A stretch of 43,457 nt of DNA. Source: Paenibacillus sp. N3.4 (GTDB taxonomy: Bacteria; Bacillota; Bacilli; Paenibacillales; NBRC-103111). The DNA is taken from positions 1 to 43,457 of the forward strand of contig NZ_VRTT01000064.1 in the NCBI RefSeq assembly GCF_008017805.1, in the 5' to 3' direction. Positions within the stretch are counted from its first letter, which is position 1; each line of letters starts with the position of its first letter. The notes under the pieces are model-generated. The model saw only the letters and a program-made list of their open reading frames with translations, was not told the origin of the DNA and ran no database searches. The translations under genes were made by a program, and so were the position numbers. Shown here one piece after another: positions 1 to 7,846 of this stretch.

Positions 1-177
1 ATTCACATTTCCGGTAAAGATGCACAAGGCGCAGCACATGATTTATTGCTGCAGGTTAATATGAGCCTATCTAGTTTGAATGCCACAACGCCGGATACGA
101 TTGATTTGAACGGGAAGCAAGTGGAGAATGTGAAGTTCGATGAAAAGTCTCATGTGAACTGGAGTGCTAAGCATTAG
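1..177 (+). CDS. C-terminal fragment of an unknown protein (partial, runs off left edge)
   Basis: An open frame runs from base 1 to tandem TAG stops at 175-180 and gives 58 residues. It contains the stretch QVENVKFDEKSHVNWSAKH at its end. No start is present in the window, so only the tail is visible. The residues are polar, with no membrane segment and no motif I recognise. A rho-independent terminator follows 14 bases after the stop, so the gene belongs to an upstream unit rather than to the ABC/two-component operon that begins at 249. Function is unknown. Confidence 0.6.
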   Translation: MHISGKDAQGAAHDLLLQVNMSLSSLNATTPDTIDLNGKQVENVKFDEKSHVNWSAKH

Positions 178-190
178 TAGAAGAAAGCAG

Positions 191-231
191 TAGAGAGGCT
201 AAGAAATGATCTTTGCTTCTCTATTTTCCTT
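191..231 (+). terminator. Rho-independent terminator after the partial gene
   Basis: The arm TAGAGAGGCTAAGA (191-204) pairs with TCTTTGCTTCTCTA (210-223), with one G-T wobble and one mismatch, around a five-base loop. The run TTTTCCTT follows. It separates the left-edge gene from the operon at 249. Confidence 0.75.
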
Positions 232-248
232 AGAAGGGCGGCCTGGCT

Positions 249-986
249 ATGAAGCCTGTGGTGGAAATTAACAATCTTACGAAAATATATAAGAATAAAC
301 GCGGCATTCATCAAGTGAATATGACCGTACAGCAAGGCGATATTTATGGTTTTTTTGGGCCTAATGGGGCTGGTAAAACCTCAGTTATGAAAATCATGAC
401 CGGCTTGACCCGAGCGCAGGGGGGGAATGTTAAGCTTTTTGGTTATGACATTGCCACACAATATGAGCAGGCCATGGCGAAGGTTGGGGTGCTGATTGAA
501 ACAGCGGAGGCTTACACGTATATGAGCGGTAGACGTAATCTGGAACAGGCGGCCCGCTTTTATCCGGAGATCGGGAAGCAGCGAGTGGATGAGGTGCTCG
601 AGATCGTTGGCTTAACTCCTTATCAGTACGAAAAAGTAGGGGGTTATTCGCTGGGCATGAAGCAGCGTCTCGGTCTCGCGGCAGCGATGCTATCCAAGCC
701 GGAACTGCTCATCCTTGATGAGCCAACGAATGGGCTCGATATTGAAGGGATGGTCCATATCCGTGAAATCATCATGCGTCTCGCCCAAGAAGAACAAATT
801 ACATTTTTGGTTTCCAGTCATTTGATCCATGAGATGGAGCTGATGTGTAATCGGATGGGAATTATTCATCAAGGAAAACTTGTGCGGGAAGGACTCGTCG
901 CTGATCTCGTGAAGGGAAGCGCAACACTGGAAGAGGCGTACTTGCGGGAAATTAATGAAGTAAGGAGGATCGCTGCACATGCATAG
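249..986 (+). CDS. ABC transporter ATP-binding protein, BcrA-like
   Basis: This is the 245-residue cytoplasmic ATPase subunit of an ABC-2 exporter. Walker A is GPNGAGKT at residues 37-44, the signature motif is the variant SLGMKQRLG at about 134-142, and Walker B LLILDEP ends near residue 159, followed by an SSH switch histidine. The QGDIYGFFGPNGAGKT style and variant signature are typical of BcrA/bacitracin-type and antibiotic-export ATPases. The 3' end overlaps the permease start at 979 by eight bases, indicating translational coupling. The sensor kinase and regulator genes follow in the same direction, a common arrangement for exporters that respond to cell-envelope stress. The substrate cannot be read from the sequence. 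Confidence 0.92.
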   Translation: MKPVVEINNLTKIYKNKRGIHQVNMTVQQGDIYGFFGPNGAGKTSVMKIMTGLTRAQGGNVKLFGYDIATQYEQAMAKVGVLIETAEAYTYMSGRRNLEQAARFYPEIGKQRVDEVLEIVGLTPYQYEKVGGYSLGMKQRLGLAAAMLSKPELLILDEPTNGLDIEGMVHIREIIMRLAQEEQITFLVSSHLIHEMELMCNRMGIIHQGKLVREGLVADLVKGSATLEEAYLREINEVRRIAAHA

Positions 987-1728
987 CCTAACTGCCAACG
1001 TTTGGAATGAAACGATCAAAATCGCATCGAAGAAGAAGACGATCTTTTTTCTCGCGGTCCTACTTCTTCTCCCTATTATCGCCGGTCTTTTGCTGGCGCG
1101 TCTCCAAAGCGGTATAGGTATCGGGGCGATTACTTCGCAGGATTTTCCCATCCTTATGCTCGGTTTATTTACTAGTATATTCCTCCCTCTTTTTATATTT
1201 ACAGGTGCCGCGGATGTATTCTCTGGCGAGATGGGTGATCGTACAATGAAAAATACATTGACGCGTCCAATTTCTCGATTTAACGTGTTTGCATCTAAAC
1301 AGATCGCTTTAGGCATCTATATTGTGCTCTATTTATTCGTAGCCTTGCTGGCTTCCGCTATTTCTACATTGCTGTTCCAACAGGTGGGCGGCTTGCGTGC
1401 TGTATTCAACTGGTTTTTGGCGTATGGTTCATCTGTAGTTCCTCTCCTCACACTAAGTCTATTAGCGGTTTGTCTTGCGCAGTTTTTTTCCAGCAGCAGC
1501 TCATCTTTGACAGTGAGTATTCTATTATATTTGGTGTTAAAGGTAGCGGCTTTTGTCATTCCGCAGCTTGCAACTTACTCACCAGCGGCCTATACGGATT
1601 GGCATTTACTTTGGATTGGCAGCTCGATGGCTGTAGGCAAGATCAGCAGTATCTTTATGTTTTTAGTTGCGTGTAGTATATTGTTTTTTACAGCAGGATT
1701 TTATGTATTCGATAAAAAGGAGATCTGA
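979..1728 (+). CDS. ABC-2 family permease
   Basis: This 249-residue membrane protein has a short cytoplasmic N-terminus rich in lysine (IASKKKTIFF) and about six hydrophobic segments. The motif GEMGDRTMKNTLTRPISR between the second and third segments matches the conserved cytoplasmic loop of ABC-2 transport proteins. Its start lies inside the end of the ATPase gene, so the two should form one exporter. The stop at 1726-1728 sits just before the kinase start at 1733, and the kinase ribosome site AAGGAG lies inside the end of this gene. Confidence 0.9.
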   Translation: MHSLTANVWNETIKIASKKKTIFFLAVLLLLPIIAGLLLARLQSGIGIGAITSQDFPILMLGLFTSIFLPLFIFTGAADVFSGEMGDRTMKNTLTRPISRFNVFASKQIALGIYIVLYLFVALLASAISTLLFQQVGGLRAVFNWFLAYGSSVVPLLTLSLLAVCLAQFFSSSSSSLTVSILLYLVLKVAAFVIPQLATYSPAAYTDWHLLWIGSSMAVGKISSIFMFLVACSILFFTAGFYVFDKKEI

Positions 1729-1732
1729 ACCG

Positions 1733-3214
1733 ATGTCGATTCGCTTACGGCTGGTGCTTTCTTATATAGCCATGCTGCTTGTACCGCTTGTGCTTTCAGG
1801 GCTAGCCATAATACTAATCAGCATCGCTACCTTAGGTAATTTAAAATCTGTGTTTCAGGTCGATTTTTCTCAAGGCAATCCGATCAAGCGCGTCGTCGAT
1901 CAGGAATTGGAAAACGTCGCTTATATGAAAGCTAAGATGGATGTAGAACCGGACATTTTTTTGGACCCTACGTTCGTGAAAGATTTGGAAGAGCGATTCC
2001 ATAAAATTAATATGGGACTCATCATTCGCAAGGATAAAGAGATCACCTATATCTCTCCATATTTAAAGCAAGGAGAGGCTGAGAATACAACGATGCTGCC
2101 TGTTTTTGGCACTTCATCCGGTCAGTTTCAGCGAAATCAAGGTTCTTTATGGATAACGCGGCAGCAGGATTTCTTATTCTCCGATAAGAGTAAAGGCTCG
2201 GTCTTCGTTTTTCTGGATGGTAGTCCTTTTCAGAAGTACCTTCATCAGTTTTCCAAGTCGGTGATTGTTACGTTCATTCTCATACTCATAGGTACGAACG
2301 GCATTCTGACTTATTTCGTTTCCCGCAGCATCATCAGACCCCTGCGAGAGCTTAAACGAGCAGCGGAAGAAATCAAAGAAGGCAATCTGGATTTCGAGGT
2401 CGTATCGAGTTCCGATGATGAAATCGGTGAGCTCAGTACTGCCTTTGAGGAAATGCGCCGCAGACTCAAGAGATCCGTTGAGGTTCAGCTGCAATATGAA
2501 GAAAACCGGAAAGAGCTTATATCCAACATCTCACATGATCTCAAAACGCCGGTAACCGCGATTAAAGGTTATGTGGAAGGGATTATAGACGGAGTGTCCA
2601 ACTCGCCGGATAAACTGGATAAATATGTTCGTACCATTTACAACAAAGCTGCTGACATGGATCGGCTTATCGATGAACTTTTTCTGTTTTCCAAGCTTGA
2701 TCTGGGCAAAGTGTCCTTTTATTTCGAAATCGTCGACTTAGGACAATACGTGCAGGATTGCGCACAGGAATTACAATTTGATATGGAGAAAAAAGGTGTT
2801 AAATTTGTGCTGGATGAGCTTCCAAAGTCACCACTGCTCGTTACGGCCGACCGCGAAAAGCTTAAACGCGTTCTCCTGAACATTATCGAAAATGCGGTTA
2901 AATATAGTGATGAAGACAACTGTCGCATCACACTTAATGTGAAAGAGTATGATGGTTATGCCATCGTTGAAATAAAAGACAGCGGTCAAGGTATTTCCGA
3001 AGAAGCGCTGCCTCATATTTTCGATCGATTTTACCGGGCCGACCCTTCACGCAATACGATGACAGGAGGGAGTGGACTCGGACTCGCCATTGCCAAACAG
3101 ATTATGGAGGAGCATGGGGGGAGAATCGGAGCTACCAGTTTATTAGGGCGCGGTACAACTATTTACATGGCATTACCTGTAAGCAATCGCAAGCAAGGGG
3201 AGAATGAAGGATGA
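1733..3214 (+). CDS. Two-component sensor histidine kinase
   Basis: This is a membrane-bound sensor kinase of 493 residues. I take the ATG at 1733 because AAGGAG lies about ten bases before it; the in-frame start at 1667 lies inside the permease and lacks a site. Order: membrane segment near residues 8-30, an extracytoplasmic sensor region of about 140 residues, a second membrane segment (VIVTFILILIGTNGILTYF), a HAMP domain, a HisKA domain with phospho-acceptor His268 in ISHDLKTP, and HATPase_c with N-box NIIENAVKY, G1 DSGQGI and G2 GGSGLGLAI. The stop overlaps the regulator start in ATGA. With the upstream ABC genes it probably forms a sensing and export module; the signal is unknown. Confidence 0.93.
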   Translation: MSIRLRLVLSYIAMLLVPLVLSGLAIILISIATLGNLKSVFQVDFSQGNPIKRVVDQELENVAYMKAKMDVEPDIFLDPTFVKDLEERFHKINMGLIIRKDKEITYISPYLKQGEAENTTMLPVFGTSSGQFQRNQGSLWITRQQDFLFSDKSKGSVFVFLDGSPFQKYLHQFSKSVIVTFILILIGTNGILTYFVSRSIIRPLRELKRAAEEIKEGNLDFEVVSSSDDEIGELSTAFEEMRRRLKRSVEVQLQYEENRKELISNISHDLKTPVTAIKGYVEGIIDGVSNSPDKLDKYVRTIYNKAADMDRLIDELFLFSKLDLGKVSFYFEIVDLGQYVQDCAQELQFDMEKKGVKFVLDELPKSPLLVTADREKLKRVLLNIIENAVKYSDEDNCRITLNVKEYDGYAIVEIKDSGQGISEEALPHIFDRFYRADPSRNTMTGGSGLGLAIAKQIMEEHGGRIGATSLLGRGTTIYMALPVSNRKQGENEG

Positions 3215-3900
3215 ATCGCATTTTGATCATAGAGGATGAGCAGAGTATCGCTGAGCTGGAGCGGGACTATTTGGAAATCAACGGCTATGAGGTAGATATT
3301 GAAAATAGTGGCGACAAAGGGCTTCAAAGAGCACTCTCCAATCATTATGATTTAATCATTCTCGACCTCATGCTTCCTAAAGTAGATGGCTTTGAAATTT
3401 GCCGTAGAATCCGTAGTGAGAAGGACATTCCGATCGTGATGGTTTCGGCTAAGAAGGAAGACATCGATAAGATTCGCGGTCTCGGTCTTGGTGCTGACGA
3501 CTATATTATCAAGCCATTCAGCCCCAGTGAGATGGTTGCCAGAGTGAAGGCTCATTTAGCCCGCTATGAGCGTTTGATGGGGAAACGCGAGTTCAAGAAC
3601 GATGAAGTCCGTATTCGCGGCTTGATGATTGATAAAAGCGCGCGCCGCGTCTTCGTGAATGAGAAGGAAGTCGTTTTCACGACGAAAGAGTTCGATTTGC
3701 TTACTCACTTAGCGACGAATCCGAATCGTGTTTACAGTAAGGATCAGCTTTTTGACCTTCTATGGGGGATGGATTCAATGGGAGAAATTGCTACTGTCAC
3801 CGTACACATTCGTAAATTAAGAGAGAAAATAGAACAAGATCCGTCCAACCCACAGTATATCGAAACGATTTGGGGAGCAGGGTATCGCTTCCGCATATAA
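3211..3900 (+). CDS. OmpR/PhoB-family response regulator
   Basis: This 229-residue protein is the partner of the kinase, whose stop it overlaps by four bases (ATGA). The receiver domain has the acidic pair near residues 8-10 (EDE), phospho-acceptor Asp52 in LDLMLP and the conserved lysine in YIIKPFSP. The C-terminal half is a winged-helix DNA-binding domain, with TTKEFDLLTHLATNPNRVYS and VTVHIRKLREKIE followed by IWGAGYRF at the very end. It is the last gene of the operon, followed by a terminator. The likely target is its own operon, but no operator could be identified. Confidence 0.93.
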   Translation: MNRILIIEDEQSIAELERDYLEINGYEVDIENSGDKGLQRALSNHYDLIILDLMLPKVDGFEICRRIRSEKDIPIVMVSAKKEDIDKIRGLGLGADDYIIKPFSPSEMVARVKAHLARYERLMGKREFKNDEVRIRGLMIDKSARRVFVNEKEVVFTTKEFDLLTHLATNPNRVYSKDQLFDLLWGMDSMGEIATVTVHIRKLREKIEQDPSNPQYIETIWGAGYRFRI

Positions 3901-3908
3901 GGAATAGG

Positions 3909-3950
3909 AAACTACGCTAGAAGCGCTTTGCTTCTGACGTAGTTTTTTTG
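3909..3950 (+). terminator. Rho-independent terminator of the ABC/two-component operon
   Basis: AAACTACG..AGAAGC pairs with GCTTCT..CGTAGTTT, with a two-base internal mismatch and the loop GCTTT region between. A run of seven T residues (3943-3949) follows. Confidence 0.88.
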
Positions 3951-4114
3951 TGTAATTTTTATTGGTTTTCACAATCAAAAAGGGAATTGAAAATGATAGG
4001 TTGACTTCTATGTTATAGTTTACATAAGAGAAATATTAATATATTGTAAAGGTTACTTTAATTATCACGTGGTCAATAACAACTGTGGCTGTCGCATAAA
4101 AGGAGAAATGATAG

Positions 4115-4798
4115 ATGCAAGCAATAGATTTTCATATTTTATTAAAATTAGGGATTTCGGCTATTTTCGGTTTAATTATTGGTCTGGAAAGAGAGGTTCG
4201 CAATAAACCTCTCGGTTTGAAAACATCGTTAGTCATCTGTTTAAGCAGTTGTTTGCTAACCATCGTCTCGATAGAATCAGCCAATAAATATGCGGTTGCG
4301 GGACTGCATGTGATGGATCCGATGCGGCTTGCGGCGCAAGTAGTGAGTGGAATCGGGTTTCTCGGGGCTGGGGTTATACTTCGAAAGCATAATGATGTCA
4401 TTATAGGTTTGACGACCGCCGCCATGATCTGGGGAGCAGCAGGCCTTGGGATCGCAGTTGGAGCGGGGTTCTTTGTTGAAGCTTTTTTTGGACTGGTGCT
4501 TATTATGATTAGCGTGATCGTTCTGCCATACTATATTAAAAAAATGGGTCCTAGACCTTTGATTATGAAAGATTTGCGAGTAAGGCTGGTTGTATCCCAT
4601 GACGGGAATTTAACGACAATCATTAAGGACATTATTGCAAAAGGGTATAAAATGAAGAGTGTTCATATCAAGGAGCTCAACCAAGAGCAGCAGGAGTTGA
4701 ACTTTATCGTGTTCATTGATCGAAAATATGCGTCCGAAGTGTATGATGAGCTCAAAAGTATGGCTTACATTGAGATCGCCGAAGTCGAAACATTGTAG
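4115..4798 (+). CDS. MgtC/SapB family membrane protein
   Basis: The 227-residue product has four or five membrane segments in its first 145 residues and a soluble C-terminal tail. Conserved MgtC/SapB features are visible: GLIIGLEREVRNKPLGLKT near the N-terminus, GIGFLGAGVILR in the middle and LTTAAMIWGAAGLGIAVG after it. The tail from about residue 150 (RLVVSHDGNLTTIIKDII onwards) resembles the small regulatory ACT-like domain of longer members. MgtC proteins are linked to survival at low magnesium and modulation of the F-type ATPase in other bacteria; that role here is inference. The ribosome site AAAGGAG precedes the ATG. The 3901-4114 leader was searched for a magnesium riboswitch by eye and none was recognised. 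Confidence 0.88.
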   Translation: MQAIDFHILLKLGISAIFGLIIGLEREVRNKPLGLKTSLVICLSSCLLTIVSIESANKYAVAGLHVMDPMRLAAQVVSGIGFLGAGVILRKHNDVIIGLTTAAMIWGAAGLGIAVGAGFFVEAFFGLVLIMISVIVLPYYIKKMGPRPLIMKDLRVRLVVSHDGNLTTIIKDIIAKGYKMKSVHIKELNQEQQELNFIVFIDRKYASEVYDELKSMAYIEIAEVETL

Positions 4799-4802
4799 GT
4801 TT

Positions 4803-5486
4803 TCAATTTAAATGCAGTTGCTGTTGTTTGGACTCATACAGGCAGCTAGCAACTAATTTCATATAATCATAGGAGGATGAGATGTTTTCGCGATGAGGCC
4901 GATAACTATATACATTGTCGCTTAACATCGAGTAGACTTCGATTCTGTCGGGTATGTGTCCGAAAGCATGCAAGCAAAAAACAGCAGTCATATGTACAAA
5001 TGTGGATATCAGTGTTACCTGATCCTCAACGATGAATTTCTGAATGACGAGACCGGACGCTTCTGAAGCAGGAGGCATAAAGGCAACTTGAAAAATCATG
5101 GACAACTCTACATTCAACGGAGGGATGGTTGATCTCCATTGTTCAAATAGAAGAATCGGATGAATGCTGCAAGGCATTTGTTTCACATACTTGGTTAGAT
5201 TATCAATAACAAGCTGTTTGCAAGCTTTGAAATGGGCAAAGGACTCAAATTTGTAATGCCGATTCGTCCATCGATTCTCTACCAAGGCAGCGACACATTC
5301 GGCTGTGCGCTGTTCCTGAGGTAAGGCGTAGAGATCGTGAATGACGTAATTTACTGCGTATTGTACTAACTGAGACCACTTCACATCTTTTTTCGGCTGC
5401 TTGCTTGGCCTGGAATCTATCGTTTGAAGGCGATCAACCATGAACGCCTCCAGCTTGTAATCCTCGATTAACCTGATGTCAGACAT
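4803..5486 (-). CDS. Conserved hypothetical protein
   Basis: The 227-residue product is soluble, with no signal peptide or clear membrane segment. AAGGAG sits about nine bases before the ATG, so the start is well supported. The middle contains an aromatic and basic patch (ENRWTNRHYKFESFAHFKACK) and the C-terminal half is rich in His, Tyr and Met. I do not recognise the family. The gene is convergent with the MgtC gene, with only four bases between the two stops and no terminator visible between them. It reads as a real gene because of its good ribosome site and normal composition, but no function can be assigned. Confidence 0.72.
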   Translation of the reverse strand: MSDIRLIEDYKLEAFMVDRLQTIDSRPSKQPKKDVKWSQLVQYAVNYVIHDLYALPQEQRTAECVAALVENRWTNRHYKFESFAHFKACKQLVIDNLTKYVKQMPCSIHPILLFEQWRSTIPPLNVELSMIFQVAFMPPASEASGLVIQKFIVEDQVTLISTFVHMTAVFCLHAFGHIPDRIEVYSMLSDNVYSYRPHRENISSSYDYMKLVASCLYESKQQQLHLN

Positions 5487-5528
5487 ACCTGTTGCTCCTT
5501 CCCGATCCTTCCACTATGCCGATATCAA

Positions 5529-5981
5529 TTAGTTTATAACGCCAAGTGAAGCTGCGAACTTCTTGCCGAACTCCAAGCAAAATAGCTTTTCTTCTTTAGA
5601 GGGGTTCAATTCGATTTTCAAACCATCCAACACTTTCTCAGCGCCAATTTCAGCCAACTTAGCTTCAAGCGTGTCTACGGCGGCGCCAAATTGTGCATAA
5701 GAGGAATCAGCAGATCCAAATACCGCGGATTTGCGTCCTTGCAGATTCAAATCATCCATTTCTTCGTAGAAATCTTCAAATTCATCCGGCAGATCGCCAT
5801 CGCCCCATGTATATGCACCAAGCAGAACGCCGTCATAGTTCGCCAATTCCTGACCGTTCGCATCCATAACGGACTTCACAGTAGGCTCAATCCCTGCTTC
5901 TCTTATGCCGTCAGCAATCGCTTCTGCGATCTCTTCCGTATTTCCTGACATACTTGCATATACAATAATGATTTTCGACAC
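5529..5981 (-). CDS. Flavodoxin (short-chain), iron-regulated
   Basis: This 150-residue FMN-binding electron carrier can replace ferredoxin when iron is scarce. The FMN phosphate loop is SMSGNTEE at residues 10-17, close to the family pattern, followed by the loops DGVLLGAYTWGDGDLPDEFEDF and AVFGSADSSYAQFGAAVD that flank the isoalloxazine ring. Length is normal for a short-chain flavodoxin. The start is GTG, with GGAGGG about seven bases upstream. A consensus promoter with a Fur box in its spacer lies at 6045-6074, indicating repression by Fur when iron is plentiful. The TrmB-like regulator gene is divergent. Confidence 0.93.
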   Translation of the reverse strand: MSKIIIVYASMSGNTEEIAEAIADGIREAGIEPTVKSVMDANGQELANYDGVLLGAYTWGDGDLPDEFEDFYEEMDDLNLQGRKSAVFGSADSSYAQFGAAVDTLEAKLAEIGAEKVLDGLKIELNPSKEEKLFCLEFGKKFAASLGVIN

Positions 5982-6044
5982 AGGTATCCCTCCACTGTTT
6001 TATAGTATGTATTCATGTTTTATCGTTGTATCATAGCCATCCTC

Positions 6045-6074
6045 ATATTATTTGATAATGATTATCATTGTCAA
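6045..6074 (-). promoter_or_regulatory. Sigma-A promoter with an embedded Fur box, driving flavodoxin
   Basis: On the minus strand the -35 is TTGACA (6074-6069) and the -10 is TAATAT (6050-6045), with an 18-base spacer. The spacer is filled by the inverted repeat TGATAAT-G-ATTATCA (6053-6067), the 7-1-7 Fur-family core. The 19-base span GATAATGATTATCATTGTC (6054-6072) matches the classical Fur box at 17 of 19 positions. A repressor bound here would block RNA polymerase directly. Confidence 0.88.
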
Positions 6075-6178
6075 CAACAAAATGAAAATAATGCTGCAGA
6101 TGTCGGGCCGTTCGAATAAATGGCTGAACATTTTTGACCGATAAGTTGGCTGAATTCAACTGAATTTTCAGGAAAATG

Positions 6179-6207
6179 TTGTCGGAGTTTAAGAAATGAT
6201 TTATAGT
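6179..6207 (+). promoter_or_regulatory. Predicted sigma-A promoter of the TrmB-like/HD operon
   Basis: TTGTCG (6179-6184) and TATAGT (6202-6207) are separated by 17 bases, and the coding start lies about 50 bases downstream. The -10 lies inside the left arm of the palindrome at 6196-6235. Confidence 0.6.
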
Positions 6208-6235
6208 AGTTTTAATGAGGACTACTATAAATCAT
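6196..6235. promoter_or_regulatory. Perfect 15-bp inverted repeat overlapping the TrmB-like promoter (candidate operator)
   Basis: ATGATTTATAGTAGT (6196-6210) and ACTACTATAAATCAT (6221-6235) are exact reverse complements separated by ten bases. The left arm covers the predicted -10 and the right arm ends 22 bases before the regulator start codon. There is no T run after it, so it is not a terminator. Negative autoregulation by the adjacent regulator is the natural inference. Confidence 0.75.
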
Positions 6236-6257
6236 ACTTATGAAAAGAGGAGCCGAT

Positions 6258-7094
6258 ATGGAGGATGTTTTGCTGCATTTGAGAAATCTAGGCTTTACGG
6301 AGCTTGAAGCCAAGTGCCTGCACGTACTGGCGGTTAGCGGCACGCAGACGGGTTACGAAATCGCCAAGCAGCTTGGCGTTTCACGCTCGAACGTTTACTC
6401 CGCGCTCCAAAAGCTCGCGGAGAAGGGGGCGCTGCTCACCAGTCATGGTGAGCCGACGCATTATCAGAGCGTGCCGATCGAGGAAATCGGCGAGCGTATT
6501 GAAGCGGAGCTGCAGGCATCGATCCGCTACGTGAAGGCGCATATGCCCAAGCAAGAGGCACACCGTTCTGAGTACTTCAGCCTAGAGGGAGACACGAAGG
6601 TTGTTGAGCGCATTCGTACAGAGCTGAGAAAGGCGAAGGAAGAGGTGCTTTGCGATCTGTGGTCGGAAGAAACGGAGCTGCTGAAGCAAGATTTGCGTTA
6701 TGGCCAAGAGAATGGCTTGAACTTGCTAGTCTCGACCAAAGGTGAAGTTGAACTGCCGGCTGGCGTACATCAGTTCACACATGGACGCGAAGAGGTTTGG
6801 CAGGAACGCAGCGGGCGGAAGTTCACTTTGCTGCTGGATCGCAAACTGGCGATTATTGGGACGCGAGGTGGCGGGGAGCCGACACTGGCGATGCTGACAG
6901 AACATCCTGCAATGGTAGAGCAGCTGCTCAATAGTTTTTTTCAACATTTGGTTATTTATGAGCTTAAGCGGGATATGGGATCAAAGCTGGAAGATAAGTA
7001 CGGGAAAAACTTCAAAAAAATGATTCAGAAGTACACAGAGGTTAAAGAACTGGATGCTAAGCCACTCGAAGAAAAGAGGAAAAAGAAGAAATGA
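6258..7094 (+). CDS. TrmB-like transcriptional regulator
   Basis: The 278-residue product starts at the ATG at 6258, preceded by AGAGGAG (6246-6252); the in-frame ATG at 6240 would place that ribosome site inside the gene. Residues 1-70 form a winged helix-turn-helix of the TrmB type: LRNLGFTELEAKCLHVLAV, then GYEIAKQLGVSRSNVYSALQKL. The C-terminal part resembles the phospholipase-D-like effector region of this family, with a stretch of alternating strands and helices. The tail is very basic (EKRKKKK). It overlaps the HD gene by four bases. A perfect palindrome covers its own promoter. The effector molecule is unknown. Confidence 0.85.
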   Translation: MEDVLLHLRNLGFTELEAKCLHVLAVSGTQTGYEIAKQLGVSRSNVYSALQKLAEKGALLTSHGEPTHYQSVPIEEIGERIEAELQASIRYVKAHMPKQEAHRSEYFSLEGDTKVVERIRTELRKAKEEVLCDLWSEETELLKQDLRYGQENGLNLLVSTKGEVELPAGVHQFTHGREEVWQERSGRKFTLLLDRKLAIIGTRGGGEPTLAMLTEHPAMVEQLLNSFFQHLVIYELKRDMGSKLEDKYGKNFKKMIQKYTEVKELDAKPLEEKRKKKK

Positions 7095-7789
7095 AACCGA
7101 GCGAAGAGAGTCAGAATCCTAAGATAGAGCAAGAGCTTCTTGCTGAGCAGAGGGATATTCTGCTCGCTGCTGAAGATCTTGTGAAGGCAAAGCTGGAACG
7201 CGATAGCAGCGGGCACGACTGGTGGCATATTTATCGCGTTGTGCAAACGACAAGGCGTATCGCCGCACAAGAAGGCGCTGACCGCTTCGTATGCGAGCTG
7301 GCTGCACTGCTTCACGACGTTGTCGACGAGAAGCTGAACGCCGACCCCGCCGCTGCGCAGCGGGATTTGGAGGCATGGCTCGCCGCCAGCGGTACGCCGG
7401 CGGCACAAGTGCAGCACGTGCTGGAGATCATCAGCACGATGTCGTTCAAGGGCGGCGCGCGACCGCCGATGCGCACGCTGGAAGGCAAGGTCGTGCAGGA
7501 TGCCGACCGGCTGGATGCTATAGGCGCGGTAGGCATATCGCGCGTGTTCGCTTATTCGGGCTGGAAGGGACGCCCGATTCACGATCCTTCCGTCATCCCA
7601 CGCGAGCAGATGACGGAAGCGGAGTATCGCGGTGGAAACGATACCGCGATCAATCATTTTTATGAGAAGCTCCTTAAGCTGAAGGAGCTTATGAATACAG
7701 CCTACGCCAAGCAGTTGGCCGAGGAGCGGCATCGATTCATGGAACAGTATCTGGAACAATTCTACGCAGAATGGGAAGGCGAGCGATAA
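7091..7789 (+). CDS. HD-domain phosphohydrolase (YedJ/YpgQ type)
   Basis: The 232-residue soluble protein carries an HD metal-binding domain: HDWWHIYRV near residues 43-51, LLHDVVDEK after about residue 70, and a later Asp in VQDADRLDAIGAVGI. This order of histidine, HD pair and aspartate is that of the small YedJ/YpgQ group, whose studied members hydrolyse nucleotides or pyrophosphate bonds. The start overlaps the regulator stop in ATGA, so the two genes are translated together and the regulator may control or sense the enzyme's substrate. The central part (about 7300-7560) is more GC-rich than its neighbours. The exact substrate is unknown. Confidence 0.85.
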   Translation: MKPSEESQNPKIEQELLAEQRDILLAAEDLVKAKLERDSSGHDWWHIYRVVQTTRRIAAQEGADRFVCELAALLHDVVDEKLNADPAAAQRDLEAWLAASGTPAAQVQHVLEIISTMSFKGGARPPMRTLEGKVVQDADRLDAIGAVGISRVFAYSGWKGRPIHDPSVIPREQMTEAEYRGGNDTAINHFYEKLLKLKELMNTAYAKQLAEERHRFMEQYLEQFYAEWEGER

Positions 7790-7804
7790 GGTTTAACAGT
7801 AAAG

Positions 7805-7846
7805 AAGGACTGGTCTTCTCCCATAAGGGGAAGTCAGTCCTTTGCT
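7805..7846 (+). terminator. Probable terminator after the HD gene
   Basis: AAGGACTG..CTTC pairs with GAAG..CAGTCCTT (right arm ending at 7842), with a small internal loop. Only a short T-rich stretch follows, so it is weaker than the others. Confidence 0.6.

Noticed and set aside
690..1316. 208-codon minus-strand frame across the ABC genes
   Set aside because: It is antisense to clear ATPase and permease coding sequence, with no ribosome site or family pattern.
3960..4114. Possible magnesium (M-box/ykoK) riboswitch before the MgtC gene
   Set aside because: The conserved core of that riboswitch could not be recognised; only AT-rich sequence and the ribosome site AAAGGAG were seen.
7300..7560. 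GC-rich stretch inside the HD gene as a sign of transfer
   Set aside because: The rise is confined to part of one gene, with normal family sequence on both sides, and similar GC-rich stretches occur in gltB.
7025..7759. 244-codon minus-strand frame across the HD gene
   Set aside because: It is antisense to a well-supported HD-domain gene in a GC-rich stretch, with low-complexity composition.
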